DNA of 64,000 nt from Phycisphaerae bacterium (lineage in GTDB: Bacteria; Planctomycetota; Phycisphaerae; Sedimentisphaerales; Anaerobacaceae): assembly GCA_028714855.1 (NCBI GenBank), contig JAQTLP010000008.1:62001-126000 (forward strand). Direction: 5' to 3'. The notes under the pieces were generated by a model that made no database searches, was not told where the DNA came from, and saw only the letters and a list, made by a program, of their open reading frames with translations. Shown piece after piece: positions 17,257 to 25,935 of this stretch (position 1 is the stretch's first letter; each line of letters starts with the position of its first letter). Made by a program: the position numbers and the translations under genes.

Positions 17257-18010
17257 TGATTACGCGGCCGGCTTTTACGGCAGCGATAAGGTTGTAAACG
17301 CCAATTTGAAACTGAAAGAAGAGCACAGCCGGCGGGTCTGTGAAGAGATGTCGTATTTGACGGACGAGCTGGGGCTTTCGAGCAATCAAAAGCGGATAGC
17401 TGATGCGATAGCGATTCTTCACGATGTCGGACGGTTCAAGCAGTTTGTCAAGCACCGGACATACAGCGATTTCAAAAGTTTGAACCATTGCCTTTTGGCA
17501 GTGGAGGTCATTCGCCAGGAGAAGGTGCTCGAGCAGGCAGACAAAAGAGAAAAGGAATTGATTGAAAAAGCTATTGAGTATCACGGGCTGATAGAGATGC
17601 CGGCGGGTCTGGAAGAAGAGACTTTGCTGTTTGCGAGATTGATACGTGACGCCGACAAGCTGGATATATTTTATGTGGTGATGGAATACAGCGAACAATA
17701 CAGAAATGACCCGCAGAAGTTTACGCTGGAGCTGGAATTCCCGGATAACTCGGGGTATTCCGCCGAGGTGATTGAAGCAATTTTATGCGGCCGGCGGATA
17801 GAATACAAGAAGCTGCAAACGCTGAACGATATGATGCTTTGCCAGCTCGGATGGGTTTATGACGTGAATTTCCCGGCGACGCTGAAACGGATAAAACATC
17901 GCAGGTTTCTGGAAAAAATATTTGATTTTCTGCCGAAGACCGAAGATATTGGCAAGGTGACGGAAACAATACTTAAGTATGTCGATTCGAGAATAGAACA
18001 AGATAAGTAA
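17216..18010 (+). CDS. HD-domain metal-dependent phosphohydrolase
   Basis: A 264-residue HD protein. The metal ligands are visible as H in EEHSRRVC, HD in AILHDVGRF, a later H in IEYHGL and D in IRDADKLD. Such proteins hydrolyse phosphomonoesters or phosphodiesters of nucleotides; the substrate is not readable here. The ATG at 17216 has AAAGGA directly upstream, and this start lies inside the 3' end of the GxxExxY gene. purC follows 37 bases downstream. Confidence 0.85.
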   Translation: MEQEQLKKLKAWFDDYAAGFYGSDKVVNANLKLKEEHSRRVCEEMSYLTDELGLSSNQKRIADAIAILHDVGRFKQFVKHRTYSDFKSLNHCLLAVEVIRQEKVLEQADKREKELIEKAIEYHGLIEMPAGLEEETLLFARLIRDADKLDIFYVVMEYSEQYRNDPQKFTLELEFPDNSGYSAEVIEAILCGRRIEYKKLQTLNDMMLCQLGWVYDVNFPATLKRIKHRRFLEKIFDFLPKTEDIGKVTETILKYVDSRIEQDK

Positions 18011-18047
18011 AGAATAGTAATTGGTAAGCATTTATAGAGGGGTAGTT

Positions 18048-18944
18048 ATGGAAACAATTTTGCAAACAAATATAGCTGGATTGGAACCGATAAGAGGCAA
18101 GGTCCGCGACATATACGATTTGGGCGATAAGCTGCTGATAGTTGCGACCGACAGGATAAGTGCATTCGACGTGGTTATGGCCAACGGCATACCTTATAAA
18201 GGAACTATCCTGACGCAGATTTCAAAATTCTGGTTCGATTTTCTCAGCGATGTTGTTGAGCACCATTTGATTAGCGACAAAGTGAGCAATTTCCCGGCGC
18301 CCTTCTGCAACTTCGAGAAGCAATTAGCCGGGCGGAGCATGCTGGTTAAAAAAGTCGAAGTTTTACCGATTGAGTGCGTTGTGCGAGGGTATCTGGCAGG
18401 CTCGGGCTGGAAAGAATACAAAGACAGTCAGACCGTTTGCGGACAAGCTCTGCCGGCCGGCCTGCGCCAGTGCGAAAAGCTGCCGGAACCTGTTTTTACG
18501 CCTTCGACCAAGGCCGAGAGAGGAACGCACGATGAGAATATCAGCTTCGAGAAGTGCATGGAAATTCTCGGCGCCGAGCAGGCGGAATTCGTGCACGATA
18601 ACAGCATAATGATTTTTGAAAGGGCAAGCGAGTACGCCGAGAGGAAGGGCATAATCCTGGCTGACACGAAGTTTGAGTGGGGAACTGTCGGCGGCAAGAT
18701 TATTCTGATTGACGAGGTTTTGACGCCGGACTCTTCGCGTTTTTGGCCGGCCGACAAATACAAGCCGGGCAGGGACCAGGAAAGCTTCGACAAGCAGTTT
18801 GTCCGTAACTACCTTGAGAGTATAAATTTTGACAAGTCCGGGCCGGGCGTCGAGCTGCCTGATAATATTTGCAAAAAGACGAGCCAGAAATACATCGATG
18901 CTTATGATAAACTGACTGGTAAAAAGTTCACATTCGGCAGTTAA
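18048..18944 (+). CDS. purC: Phosphoribosylaminoimidazole-succinocarboxamide synthase (SAICAR synthetase)
   Basis: A 298-residue PurC that joins CAIR and aspartate with ATP in purine synthesis. Motifs are GKVRDIYDLGDKLLIVATDRISAFDVV at the N-terminus, VECVVRGYLAGSGWKEY in the middle and LIDEVLTPDSSRFWP near the C-terminus. It is the longer bacterial/yeast-like form. I chose ATG 18048, which has AGAGGGG about 6 bases upstream, over an in-frame TTG at 18021. A strong terminator follows. Confidence 0.95.
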   Translation: METILQTNIAGLEPIRGKVRDIYDLGDKLLIVATDRISAFDVVMANGIPYKGTILTQISKFWFDFLSDVVEHHLISDKVSNFPAPFCNFEKQLAGRSMLVKKVEVLPIECVVRGYLAGSGWKEYKDSQTVCGQALPAGLRQCEKLPEPVFTPSTKAERGTHDENISFEKCMEILGAEQAEFVHDNSIMIFERASEYAERKGIILADTKFEWGTVGGKIILIDEVLTPDSSRFWPADKYKPGRDQESFDKQFVRNYLESINFDKSGPGVELPDNICKKTSQKYIDAYDKLTGKKFTFGS

Positions 18945-18980
18945 CTTCTGAACCAATACCTTTAACAATAAACAATTACA

Positions 18981-19011
18981 ACGGCCGCCGTCTCCGGCGG
19001 CCGTTTTTTTT
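18981..19011 (+). terminator. Rho-independent terminator after purC
   Basis: A 10-base GC-rich stem (ACGGCCGCCG pairs with CGGCGGCCGT) with a short loop, followed by a T run. It ends the purC transcript before the sigma-factor operon. Confidence 0.9.
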
Positions 19012-19097
19012 AGAAAAGCTTTACACGCAATTTGCCTTTGGCGGTTATTATTATGTGGAAATATAACTTTCCGGCGATTGGCTAAAGGACCTTTGGA

Positions 19098-19607
19098 ATG
19101 AAATATTCAAAGCGACTGGAGCTCTTTGAAAAATTAAGAAGCGAGTACGCCGGCTATCTTACCTCCACCCTCTGGAAACTCACCGGCGACACCGAGATTT
19201 TCACCGAGGCATTCCAGTATGCTCTCCTGCAAATCTGGCTGAATCTCGAAAAGCTCACAAGCCCACAAGCCGGCGCATACATCTATCGAATCGCACTGTC
19301 TGCCAACTCGAAGGCGTGGCGAAACAGAATCGGCAGGGATGGCCAAATCCCAAAAGAATACGTGCTTAAAAACCCAACAGCCCCCGGCCCCGCCGATGAA
19401 GAAACAATCAATCTGGTTAGAAAGGAAATTGCAGAACTACCAGAAAAACAGGCCCAGGCGGTTGTGATGCGATACATCGACCAGCGAGATTACCGCTCAG
19501 TCGCCGACAAACTAAACTGCACCGAAGATACCGCTCGCTCCCACGTCTCAAAGGCAATCGCTGTGCTGAGAGAAAAATTTGCTCGTTTTAATATATCGGA
19601 GTCCTGA
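19098..19607 (+). CDS. ECF-type RNA polymerase sigma factor
   Basis: A 169-residue sigma-70 family protein of the ECF size. Region 2 is about residues 25-80 (…EAFQYALLQIWLNLEKL…AYIYRIALSANSKAWRN). Region 4 spans about 110-165 (LPEKQAQAVVMRYIDQRDYRSVADKLNCTEDTARSHVSKAI). It directs polymerase to a small regulon, probably in response to an envelope signal. The next gene begins one base after its stop and encodes a single-span membrane protein, the typical anti-sigma arrangement. A ribosome site AGGA is upstream. Confidence 0.88.
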   Translation: MKYSKRLELFEKLRSEYAGYLTSTLWKLTGDTEIFTEAFQYALLQIWLNLEKLTSPQAGAYIYRIALSANSKAWRNRIGRDGQIPKEYVLKNPTAPGPADEETINLVRKEIAELPEKQAQAVVMRYIDQRDYRSVADKLNCTEDTARSHVSKAIAVLREKFARFNISES

Positions 19608-19608
19608 A

Positions 19609-20049
19609 ATGAACGAAGAAAAACTGATAGAAATCCTGAAAAACATCGGCCAGACCGAAGTCCCCACGGATATCACCGGTATCGCTGAACAAACCTCGCA
19701 GAGGTTTGCCTCTGCCCTCAACATTCTGCAGGCCCAGCGACCGGAGCGAACCAGATTCGTCATCGGCCTGCGGCTGCTCGCAGCCGCGGCGGTCGTCATT
19801 TTCGCATTCGCTATTGGTCTATCCGTCGGCAGACGGTCCGCACTGCCTCAGACACAGACGGCATCGCTTAACCTCCCCGGCTATGCCTCGCCTATGCCGG
19901 CACATCCGACTGTCCAACAGGCCAAAGGAAGTTTCTGGCGACAGAAAGCCCTCGCTGCAATGCAGCCCAGACCTTATGCACAAAGCCGGTTTGACAAAAT
20001 GAGTCTGCTTAATGCCTACAAACAATATCTTAAAGGAGAAATACTATGA
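19609..20049 (+). CDS. Single-span membrane protein, probable anti-sigma factor
   Basis: A 146-residue protein. An N-terminal soluble part of about 55 residues (…KNIGQTEVPTDITGIAEQTSQRF…) is followed by one membrane helix (about 64-86, rich in Leu/Ala/Val) and an outer tail of about 60 residues ending near YKQYLKGEIL. There is no zinc-binding HxxxCxxC motif. Position right behind the ECF sigma gene suggests it holds the sigma factor at the membrane; this is inferred from context only. Its stop overlaps the start of the next gene by four bases. Confidence 0.65.
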   Translation: MNEEKLIEILKNIGQTEVPTDITGIAEQTSQRFASALNILQAQRPERTRFVIGLRLLAAAAVVIFAFAIGLSVGRRSALPQTQTASLNLPGYASPMPAHPTVQQAKGSFWRQKALAAMQPRPYAQSRFDKMSLLNAYKQYLKGEIL

Positions 20050-21515
20050 CTAAGAAAAACATCATCAACTTTTTACTTATCGCTTCATACGCTGCCATTA
20101 CTTTTTTTATCGGCTGCATACCCGAAGATTCACTGCAATGGTCAACAGACGGCTCTAAAGGCATTTATAGCAAAAATGGTGCGTTGTTTCTTGTCGACGG
20201 CAATACAGGTGCTCTGACCTCAATCGCCCCCAGGGAAACCACCACGCACTGGCCCGCTATATCGCCCGACAGTTCTTTGTTCGCATACGGCCAAATCGTC
20301 AAAGTAAACGATTTCAACAAATCATTTGAGCTTCTCCCGCCTGTCGAGGTTAAAAAAATCAAAGCCCACGCCGACACTCTCGGACAAAAAATCATTGCCG
20401 AGGGAATAAAAGACGGGAACCTTCCCGCCCTCGAAAACTACTCCAATGAGCAGCATACTGCATGGGTCAACCGATATTTAATTGAAAAGGCTGATAGGCA
20501 GCTCGCACAGAAAATCGGACCGGCAATAATCAAAAAAATCAAAGAAAAAGAACTTCCTTATTACCAGCTTGTTCTTGCTGCTACGGCTGACCCGAACAAC
20601 AAAAAAATCCTCGCGACAAGCTCTCGACAACTCTGGAGACCCCGGTTCTCGCCCGATGCCAAACTTGTCGCGTGGGTCATTGATAACGTTGCGGGTAAAA
20701 CATTCGAAGCTGGCTTCGACCTTTACGTCGCGGTGATATCTGAAAAAAATCCGCCCATTTTCGTTGCGCCGGCGACAACCATTGGTTATGACTTCCGACC
20801 AGATTCTCACGCGATAGCATATATGAAGCCGGAAGTTGAAAACTTCGACAAAGATAAATCTGTCCTCGGCTCACTTGTCGAGCAAACAATCATCGACCCC
20901 AACGGAAAACTTCTTGCCTCGCCAGCTAATCCCGACGGAAACACAACTCCGGCGCCACATATCTGCACCGGTCCTGCAAAAGAGTTCGCCGGCATCCTGT
21001 ATTGTTCCTGGATGTACATCTCATACGCATGTGACGGCCGCATCTTTTTCTCCTCCTCAAAAATGACGCTGCCCTCCAGCAAACTCGATGCGGAAAAACA
21101 GACCATCTTCTGCTTTGATACGCTTACCGGAACTGTTAGTGAAATTCTTCCGCAAATTGTCGTCGATTTCACGCAGGGCAATTCTAATCTCTTTGCCCTT
21201 TCTCACGATTCCCGAAAAATCCTCCTGCATGGAAAGAAAAACACGCTCGGCATCTATGCCATCGGCGGCGACCTTAATCTTTCAAAACCCCTCATCGAAG
21301 AAAACGAATCGTTCGGAGATGAATCACCGCCAAAGCTCGTCGCACAATGGAAAGGCAGAGACCAGATTTCCTGCCTCGTCTCGGAAAAATCCCATTTCCT
21401 AACCACCGACCCGAACACCCCGGCCCGTCGAAAGGAAATCCTCATCCTCGACACCAATGGAAACCTGCAGCAAATTTTAAGCAAAGACTGGCCCGATGAA
21501 CTGCTTGATTACTGA
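20046..21515 (+). CDS. PD40/WD40-like beta-propeller lipoprotein
   Basis: A 489-residue exported protein. The signal peptide ends in FFIGC, a lipobox, so Cys23 is probably lipidated. The body has several TolB/PD40-like blades: LQWSTDGSKGIYS, WPAISPDSSLFAYG, RPRFSPDAKLVAWV, FRPDSHAIAYM and FALSHDSRKILLHG. Between blades 2 and 3 an inserted helical region (about 95-175) is not typical. Translationally coupled to the anti-sigma-like gene, it may be the sensor or the main target of the sigma factor. Its role is unknown. Confidence 0.75.
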   Translation: MTKKNIINFLLIASYAAITFFIGCIPEDSLQWSTDGSKGIYSKNGALFLVDGNTGALTSIAPRETTTHWPAISPDSSLFAYGQIVKVNDFNKSFELLPPVEVKKIKAHADTLGQKIIAEGIKDGNLPALENYSNEQHTAWVNRYLIEKADRQLAQKIGPAIIKKIKEKELPYYQLVLAATADPNNKKILATSSRQLWRPRFSPDAKLVAWVIDNVAGKTFEAGFDLYVAVISEKNPPIFVAPATTIGYDFRPDSHAIAYMKPEVENFDKDKSVLGSLVEQTIIDPNGKLLASPANPDGNTTPAPHICTGPAKEFAGILYCSWMYISYACDGRIFFSSSKMTLPSSKLDAEKQTIFCFDTLTGTVSEILPQIVVDFTQGNSNLFALSHDSRKILLHGKKNTLGIYAIGGDLNLSKPLIEENESFGDESPPKLVAQWKGRDQISCLVSEKSHFLTTDPNTPARRKEILILDTNGNLQQILSKDWPDELLDY

Positions 21516-21540
21516 TTGCCAATACCCATTCTGCACTCAT

Positions 21541-21577
21541 ACAAAAGGCCGAGTGTCCTCATCACCCGGCCTTTTGT
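21541..21577. terminator. Bidirectional terminator hairpin
   Basis: An inverted repeat with arms ACAAAAGGCCG and CGGCCTTTTGT and an inner GTG/CAC pair. With A-rich and T-rich flanks it can end both the lipoprotein transcript and, on the other strand, the small Cys-rich gene at 21589. Confidence 0.85.
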
Positions 21578-21588
21578 CTTTTACCTTG

Positions 21589-21783
21589 TCAAAGCTTCCA
21601 CGCTTTTGCGAAGGCCCTGAAGCTGCGATCGTAAGTTTTTTCGACGTTATCAGGGAAACAGCAGCCGGGCAATTCTCTGGATGATAAATGATAGCTCAAA
21701 CATTCGCAGCATATACCTTTTCTGCTGCAGCCAGGATATGAACAGTTGCAGTCTTTGAGATTTTTTTCTTTTTTGCATTCCAT
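21589..21783 (-). CDS. Small Cys-rich protein (DUF6485-like)
   Basis: A 64-residue protein with eight cysteines in a conserved array: MECKKEKNLKDCNCSYPGC, then RKGICCECLSYH, then ELPGCCFPDNVEKTYDRS. I recognise the pattern as a small family of unknown function, common in anaerobes (DUF6485-like). The cysteines could bind zinc or an Fe-S centre. AAGGAG lies upstream of the ATG. It lies just outside the left 30-bp direct repeat at 21838. Confidence 0.8.
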   Translation of the reverse strand: MECKKEKNLKDCNCSYPGCSRKGICCECLSYHLSSRELPGCCFPDNVEKTYDRSFRAFAKAWKL

Positions 21784-21837
21784 ATTAAACCCAGTCTCCT
21801 TTTAAAAAAATGCTTTATCTTAGCGGCTACTGGAAAT

Positions 21838-21867
21838 ATTGTAGTTAAAAATCAGACGAAATGCAAT
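21838..21867. repeat. Left copy of 30-bp direct repeat bounding a membrane cassette
   Basis: It matches 23285-23314 at 28 of 30 positions; both differences are A/G. It starts ATTGTAGTTAAAA and ends CGAAATGCAAT. The right copy covers the 3' end of the GTPase gene. Confidence 0.8.
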
Positions 21868-22009
21868 ACTTGCCGGGATTACATTTGTTATTTAAGTTTG
21901 ACTCAACTCTTTACAGAATGTAATATCTCTTGGTTATTATGGGCAAGCATTTGAAATCGGAGATTTGAACTCCAAGGTGTGGTTATTTACATTTTTTAAG
22001 GAATGAGTT

Positions 22010-22453
22010 ATGCGATTATGGCTTTTATGTGGTTTGCTGGCATCTTTGTGCTGGGGAACTTATGTAGTCTTAAACAAGATAGTTACCAGTCCAAAGTATT
22101 GTGGAATCCCGAGTTCTACAAGTGCTTTGTTGATGGGAATAGGAGCCCTTACTACCTTGATTATTTACTTCTTCCTCGCAAACGGGACATTCCAGCACTG
22201 TAAACCAAGTCTTTGTATACTTGCTATTCTTCCCGGTTGTATTTGGGCCCTTGGAATGTGTGCCGTACTTTTCGCAATCAGCAAGGAAGCCCCTATCTCA
22301 AAGCTGGCGATTGTTTACAACACGAACACCTTGGTGGCAGTGGTTTTAGGGGTTGTTTTTCTTAAAGAGGCACTATGCGGCGCCGAATTGTTCAGGGTAG
22401 TAATCGGTGGCTTGCTTGTGACAGTTGGCATAATATTAGCAAGCTGGAATTAG
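22010..22453 (+). CDS. Half-size EamA/DMT-type transporter protein
   Basis: A 147-residue membrane protein with about five helices, one EamA repeat instead of the usual two (about 300 residues). The N-terminal LCGLLASLCWGTYVVLNKI and the C-terminal TLVAVVLGVVFLKEALCG…VIGGLLVTVGIIL are typical of the fold. It may work as a dimer exporting small molecules; the substrate is unknown. AAGGAATG is upstream of the ATG. Its stop overlaps the stop of the opposite-strand gene by four bases. Both genes lie between 30-bp direct repeats. Confidence 0.8.
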   Translation: MRLWLLCGLLASLCWGTYVVLNKIVTSPKYCGIPSSTSALLMGIGALTTLIIYFFLANGTFQHCKPSLCILAILPGCIWALGMCAVLFAISKEAPISKLAIVYNTNTLVAVVLGVVFLKEALCGAELFRVVIGGLLVTVGIILASWN

Positions 22454-23235
22454 AAAGGCCAGTCTGTAATACGGTGGCGTTTTTGAGGAATTCGCAGTTT
22501 AATTGGATCAGCCTCATCCCATAGATTCTCATAATATTGAACGTTTACGTTATATCCATCTGTAGTGCGCCCTTGCTTAATTAGGGGATACATTTGTCCA
22601 TCCATCCCGCGGCTTCCATTACTACTTGGATAAGGATTAGCAAGTATTACCCCATCTTTGTCCCTGTGGTTCAACATCAGCAAACTTCTATCAGGATATT
22701 TTTCATGCAAACGTATCTCAATGTTTCCTCCGAAAATACCAGCCTTCAAGGTGATATCCATCAGGATGTACAGAGACGCATATAATTCAGCTGCGATTCT
22801 TCCCACGGTGTCGTCCTCACGGTTACAGCGTTCCTCAAAAACAGGTTTTCTTGGATCCAACAGCAATACTCGCAATCTCCCTTCTTTTACGAGAAGATTC
22901 ACTAGTAGTTCTCGACCCTGATGTAGTGGTCCTGTTGCATTAATCCCAAGTATTGATACCTCTGCCTTGTGTCCTGATTCTTGGATTTTACTTATCTCAT
23001 CATCCAAAATCTGAAGTTGGTAGGAAATTTTACGGGGCGCCTGTTCAACCTTTAAGTCAAGAATCTCTCTAATTTGCTTCTGCAATCCAATAATTGTTGT
23101 ATCCTTTTGTTGTATTGCCTCTTTATTTTTTCGTATCTCACGAAGATTCAAGATGTACTTTATAACTGCGCCTACTACTGTACCAACGCATAAAGCAGCA
23201 GCAGCTATTATGGAACTAAGTGCTTGGTCACTCAT
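22450..23235 (-). CDS. Membrane-anchored coiled-coil protein with possible degenerate PLD-like domain (DUF5919-like)
   Basis: A 261-residue protein. One N-terminal membrane helix (about 8-28) is followed by a charged coiled coil (about 30-65). A globular domain covers about residues 85-240. That domain has ILGINATGPL, LRVLLLDPRKPVFEERC and EIRLHEKYPDRSLLML…GVILANPYPS. This resembles the strand pattern of phospholipase-D-like folds, but no HxK motif is visible, so catalysis is unlikely. The assignment to DUF5919 is from memory. It is tail-to-tail with the EamA-like gene inside the repeat-bounded cassette. Function unknown. Confidence 0.6.
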   Translation of the reverse strand: MSDQALSSIIAAAALCVGTVVGAVIKYILNLREIRKNKEAIQQKDTTIIGLQKQIREILDLKVEQAPRKISYQLQILDDEISKIQESGHKAEVSILGINATGPLHQGRELLVNLLVKEGRLRVLLLDPRKPVFEERCNREDDTVGRIAAELYASLYILMDITLKAGIFGGNIEIRLHEKYPDRSLLMLNHRDKDGVILANPYPSSNGSRGMDGQMYPLIKQGRTTDGYNVNVQYYENLWDEADPIKLRIPQKRHRITDWPF

Positions 23236-23284
23236 TTTTGTCTCCTTTCTCTACTCCTATCTGGGAAATTCACACAGCTATCTA

Positions 23285-23314
23285 ATTGTAGTTAAAAGTC
23301 AGGCGAAATGCAAT
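23285..23314. repeat. Right copy of 30-bp direct repeat, overlapping the GTPase 3' end
   Basis: It matches 21838-21867 at 28 of 30 positions. The last five codons and stop of the GTPase gene (ELHFA-stop) lie within and just beside it. Confidence 0.8.
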
Positions 23315-24282
23315 TCGATAATGTCTTTGTCGCTGAGGATGTGGTTTTTCTGGACGTTTTGGCCTTGATAGACGTCCGTGCCCCAGATTTTTGCGAATTT
23401 CAATTTATCCGCCAACTCTCTGTGGATGGCAGTAGCCAGGTCTGAAACGTTCGAGCCAACCGGCAGTGTGAATGGATCTGCCATATCAGGTTTTTTGCCC
23501 GGCGGCTTGGCATAGATGCGGATGATGCCTAATAAATGGAATAATAAAGCGGGGAGCTTGTCGAGCCCCTTGGCGGTCTCGGTAGAAATTTCCACAAATT
23601 CGAACTGGTATTTGCAGGCTTGCTTGAGGGCTTCAAGCGAGCCTGGTTTGGCGATATCGCACTTTGTGCAGATGCAGAGGGCCTTTTTGCCGAGGACGTT
23701 GCCGAGACCATCTGCGGCGGGCGTCTGTTCATCAATAAGCAGGTTTTTTGATTCGAGGAAATCCAGGCAGATTCGCATTTGCTCGGTCACGTCGGCGGAC
23801 AGGTCAATGACGATAGCAATCAAATCACAGTTGCGGTATGTCCCCACCTGGCCGGGGGCAATGTGGTCGGCGGTGATAGGCGGCATATCGACGAGCTGAA
23901 TCTGGACGTCCTCGAACATCATCATTCCTGGGACGGGCATTGCTGTCGCAAACGGAAACTCGGCTATATGGACCTTCGCATTAGTCAAAGCGGCAACGAT
24001 GGAGCTTTTGCCGCAGTTAGGCGTCCCTATGAGAACGATTTGGCCCACGCCGTTTCTCTGGACGTGGAAGATATCGACGTGTTTGCCTTTTGCTTTGCCG
24101 ACGGGGGCTTCTTTTAAGGCGCTGAGTTTCCTGCGAAGATCAGCTTTGAGGTGGTCGGTACCCTTGTGCTTGGGCATAACCGCCAGCATCTGCTCCAGCG
24201 CAATGATTTTCTCCTCATTGGTAGTCGCTTCGCGGTACCATTGCTCAGCCTTGTAATAATCTGGCGTCAGGTTCGCTGGCAT
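23299..24282 (-). CDS. TGS-domain GTPase (Obg/DRG-like)
   Basis: A 327-residue GTPase. The N-terminal ~75 residues are helical. G1 is GTPNCGKSS, followed by FPFATAMPVPGMM, which is the DRG-type switch I. The G3 position reads DMPP where DxPG is usual, G4 is TKCD, and a C-terminal TGS domain ends in VQKNHILSDKDIIELHFA. Such GTPases act in ribosome-related control or stress. It begins three bases after leuB and is probably the last gene of the leu operon. Its 3' end is shared with the right 30-bp repeat. Confidence 0.87.
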   Translation of the reverse strand: MPANLTPDYYKAEQWYREATTNEEKIIALEQMLAVMPKHKGTDHLKADLRRKLSALKEAPVGKAKGKHVDIFHVQRNGVGQIVLIGTPNCGKSSIVAALTNAKVHIAEFPFATAMPVPGMMMFEDVQIQLVDMPPITADHIAPGQVGTYRNCDLIAIVIDLSADVTEQMRICLDFLESKNLLIDEQTPAADGLGNVLGKKALCICTKCDIAKPGSLEALKQACKYQFEFVEISTETAKGLDKLPALLFHLLGIIRIYAKPPGKKPDMADPFTLPVGSNVSDLATAIHRELADKLKFAKIWGTDVYQGQNVQKNHILSDKDIIELHFA

Positions 24283-24285
24283 TTT

Positions 24286-25374
24286 CTATTCAGCTACTTT
24301 TTCTGCAACTATATCTCCGACCTGGCTGGTTGAGTATCCCATTTTCCCAGCCGCGAGCGATTTGAGCTTGTTGGCGGTTGTGAACATTACAGCCTTTTCT
24401 ATTCTTTCGGCTGCCTTTTCTTCGCCGAGGGAGGCGAGGAGCATTTGTCCCGCACAGATGGCAGCTAACGGATTAATTACGCCTTTGCCGGTATATTTTG
24501 GCGCACTGCCGCCGATAGGCTCGAACATACTGACGCCTTCAGGGTTAAGATTGCCGCCTGCGGCGATACCCATCCCGCCCTGAATCATCGCACCTAAGTC
24601 GGTAATGATATCGCCGAACATATTGCCTGTAACAATCACGTCGAACCATTCGGGATTTTTCACAAACCACATACAGGTGGCGTCCACGTGATAGTATTCT
24701 CTTTTGATATCCGGATATTCTTTTTGGCCCATTTCGTGGAAGGCCCTTTCCCACAGGTCGTAGATATACGTTAAGACGTTTGTTTTTCCACAGAGAGCGA
24801 GGGTATTGTTTTCACCTCTGCCGGTCGCTTTCTTGCCGTACTTGCGGGCGTATTCGAACGCATATTTCAGGCAGCGGTCAACCTGAAAGCGGGAATAGAC
24901 CGCCGACTGCACCGCCACTTCCTGCGGCGTTCCCTTCATTGTGAAGCCGCCCGTGCCGGTGTATGCATCGCCGGTGTTTTCGCGGACAACGACAAAGTTT
25001 ATGTCGTCCGGGCCTTTATCTTTTAACGGCGTCTCGACGCCGGGATAGAGCTTCACTGGGCGCAGATTGATATACTGGTCAAGTTCGAAACGGGCCTTGA
25101 GTAAAATTCCCTTTTCCAGAATTCCAGGCGCAACGTCGGGATGGCCGATAGCGCCGAGCAGAATCGCATCGAATTTACGAAGCTCTTTTATGGCGCTGTC
25201 GGGCAGGGTCTCGCCTGTCCTTTTGTATCTTTCGCCGCCGAAATCAAAACTGGTCAAATCAACTTTGAATTTGAATTTATCCGCGGCAGCTTTTAATACC
25301 TTTACCGCTTCCGCAGTCACTTCCGGCCCAGTTCCGTCACCAGGCATCACCGCAATTTTGTAACTCTTCGCCAC
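24286..25374 (-). CDS. leuB: 3-isopropylmalate dehydrogenase
   Basis: The NAD-dependent oxidative decarboxylase of leucine synthesis, about 362 residues. The N-terminal [13 protein letters not shown], the central [14 protein letters not shown] and [18 protein letters not shown] (metal-binding Asp) and the C-terminal [13 protein letters not shown] fit the family. The ENTGD and YTGTGGF spacing is the LeuB/IDH-like variant. GTG at 25374 has AAGGAG eight bases upstream; a TTG at 25380 is in frame but too close to it. Fourth gene of the leuA-C-D-B operon. Confidence 0.93.
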   Translation of the reverse strand: MAKSYKIAVMPGDGTGPEVTAEAVKVLKAAADKFKFKVDLTSFDFGGERYKRTGETLPDSAIKELRKFDAILLGAIGHPDVAPGILEKGILLKARFELDQYINLRPVKLYPGVETPLKDKGPDDINFVVVRENTGDAYTGTGGFTMKGTPQEVAVQSAVYSRFQVDRCLKYAFEYARKYGKKATGRGENNTLALCGKTNVLTYIYDLWERAFHEMGQKEYPDIKREYYHVDATCMWFVKNPEWFDVIVTGNMFGDIITDLGAMIQGGMGIAAGGNLNPEGVSMFEPIGGSAPKYTGKGVINPLAAICAGQMLLASLGEEKAAERIEKAVMFTTANKLKSLAAGKMGYSTSQVGDIVAEKVAE

Positions 25375-25398
25375 TTTCAAATCTCCTTAGTCGTTATT

Positions 25399-25884
25399 TT
25401 ACTTATGCGTTTTGGTTATATGTTCCAGCAGTCCGCCATCGCTGATTATTTCTAAAGCGAAGTCGGGCAGCGGATTAAACTTAATATCAACGCCTGTTGT
25501 CTCATTTCTTATCAGGCCGGCTTTGAAATCTATTTTCAATTCATCGCCATCGCTGATTTTCTCAAGCGCGTCCGGCAATTCAATCACATAGAAGCCATTG
25601 TCGATAGCATTGCGATAGAAGATTCTCGCGAAGGATTTTGCGATTACGGTCTGCACGCCTGCGCCGCAAATAGACCAGACGGCATGCTCTCTCGATGAGC
25701 CGCAGCCGAAATCCTCGCCGACAACTATACAATCGCCCTTCTTGACTTTTTTGACAAAGCCTGGGTCTAAATCTTCGAGACAATGCTTTGCAAGCTCAAC
25801 CCTGTCATCGGTATTCAAATACCGGGCCGGTATAATCTCATCCGTATTAATGTGATCTCTATTATATAAGTGTGCTGCACCCAT
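25399..25884 (-). CDS. leuD: 3-isopropylmalate dehydratase small subunit
   Basis: A 161-residue swivel subunit that pairs with LeuC. HINTDEIIPARYL near the N-terminus and GEDFGCGSSREHAVWSI with IAKSFARIFYRNAIDNGF in the middle are the family hallmarks. The complex isomerises 2- to 3-isopropylmalate. It lies 100 bases behind leuC and 18 ahead of leuB. A clear GAGGT ribosome site precedes the ATG. Confidence 0.95.
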   Translation of the reverse strand: MGAAHLYNRDHINTDEIIPARYLNTDDRVELAKHCLEDLDPGFVKKVKKGDCIVVGEDFGCGSSREHAVWSICGAGVQTVIAKSFARIFYRNAIDNGFYVIELPDALEKISDGDELKIDFKAGLIRNETTGVDIKFNPLPDFALEIISDGGLLEHITKTHK

Positions 25885-25935
25885 CTTTATAACCTCAGAT
25901 AAAAATCGAATCTCTCTATTTTAATATTTATGTGC

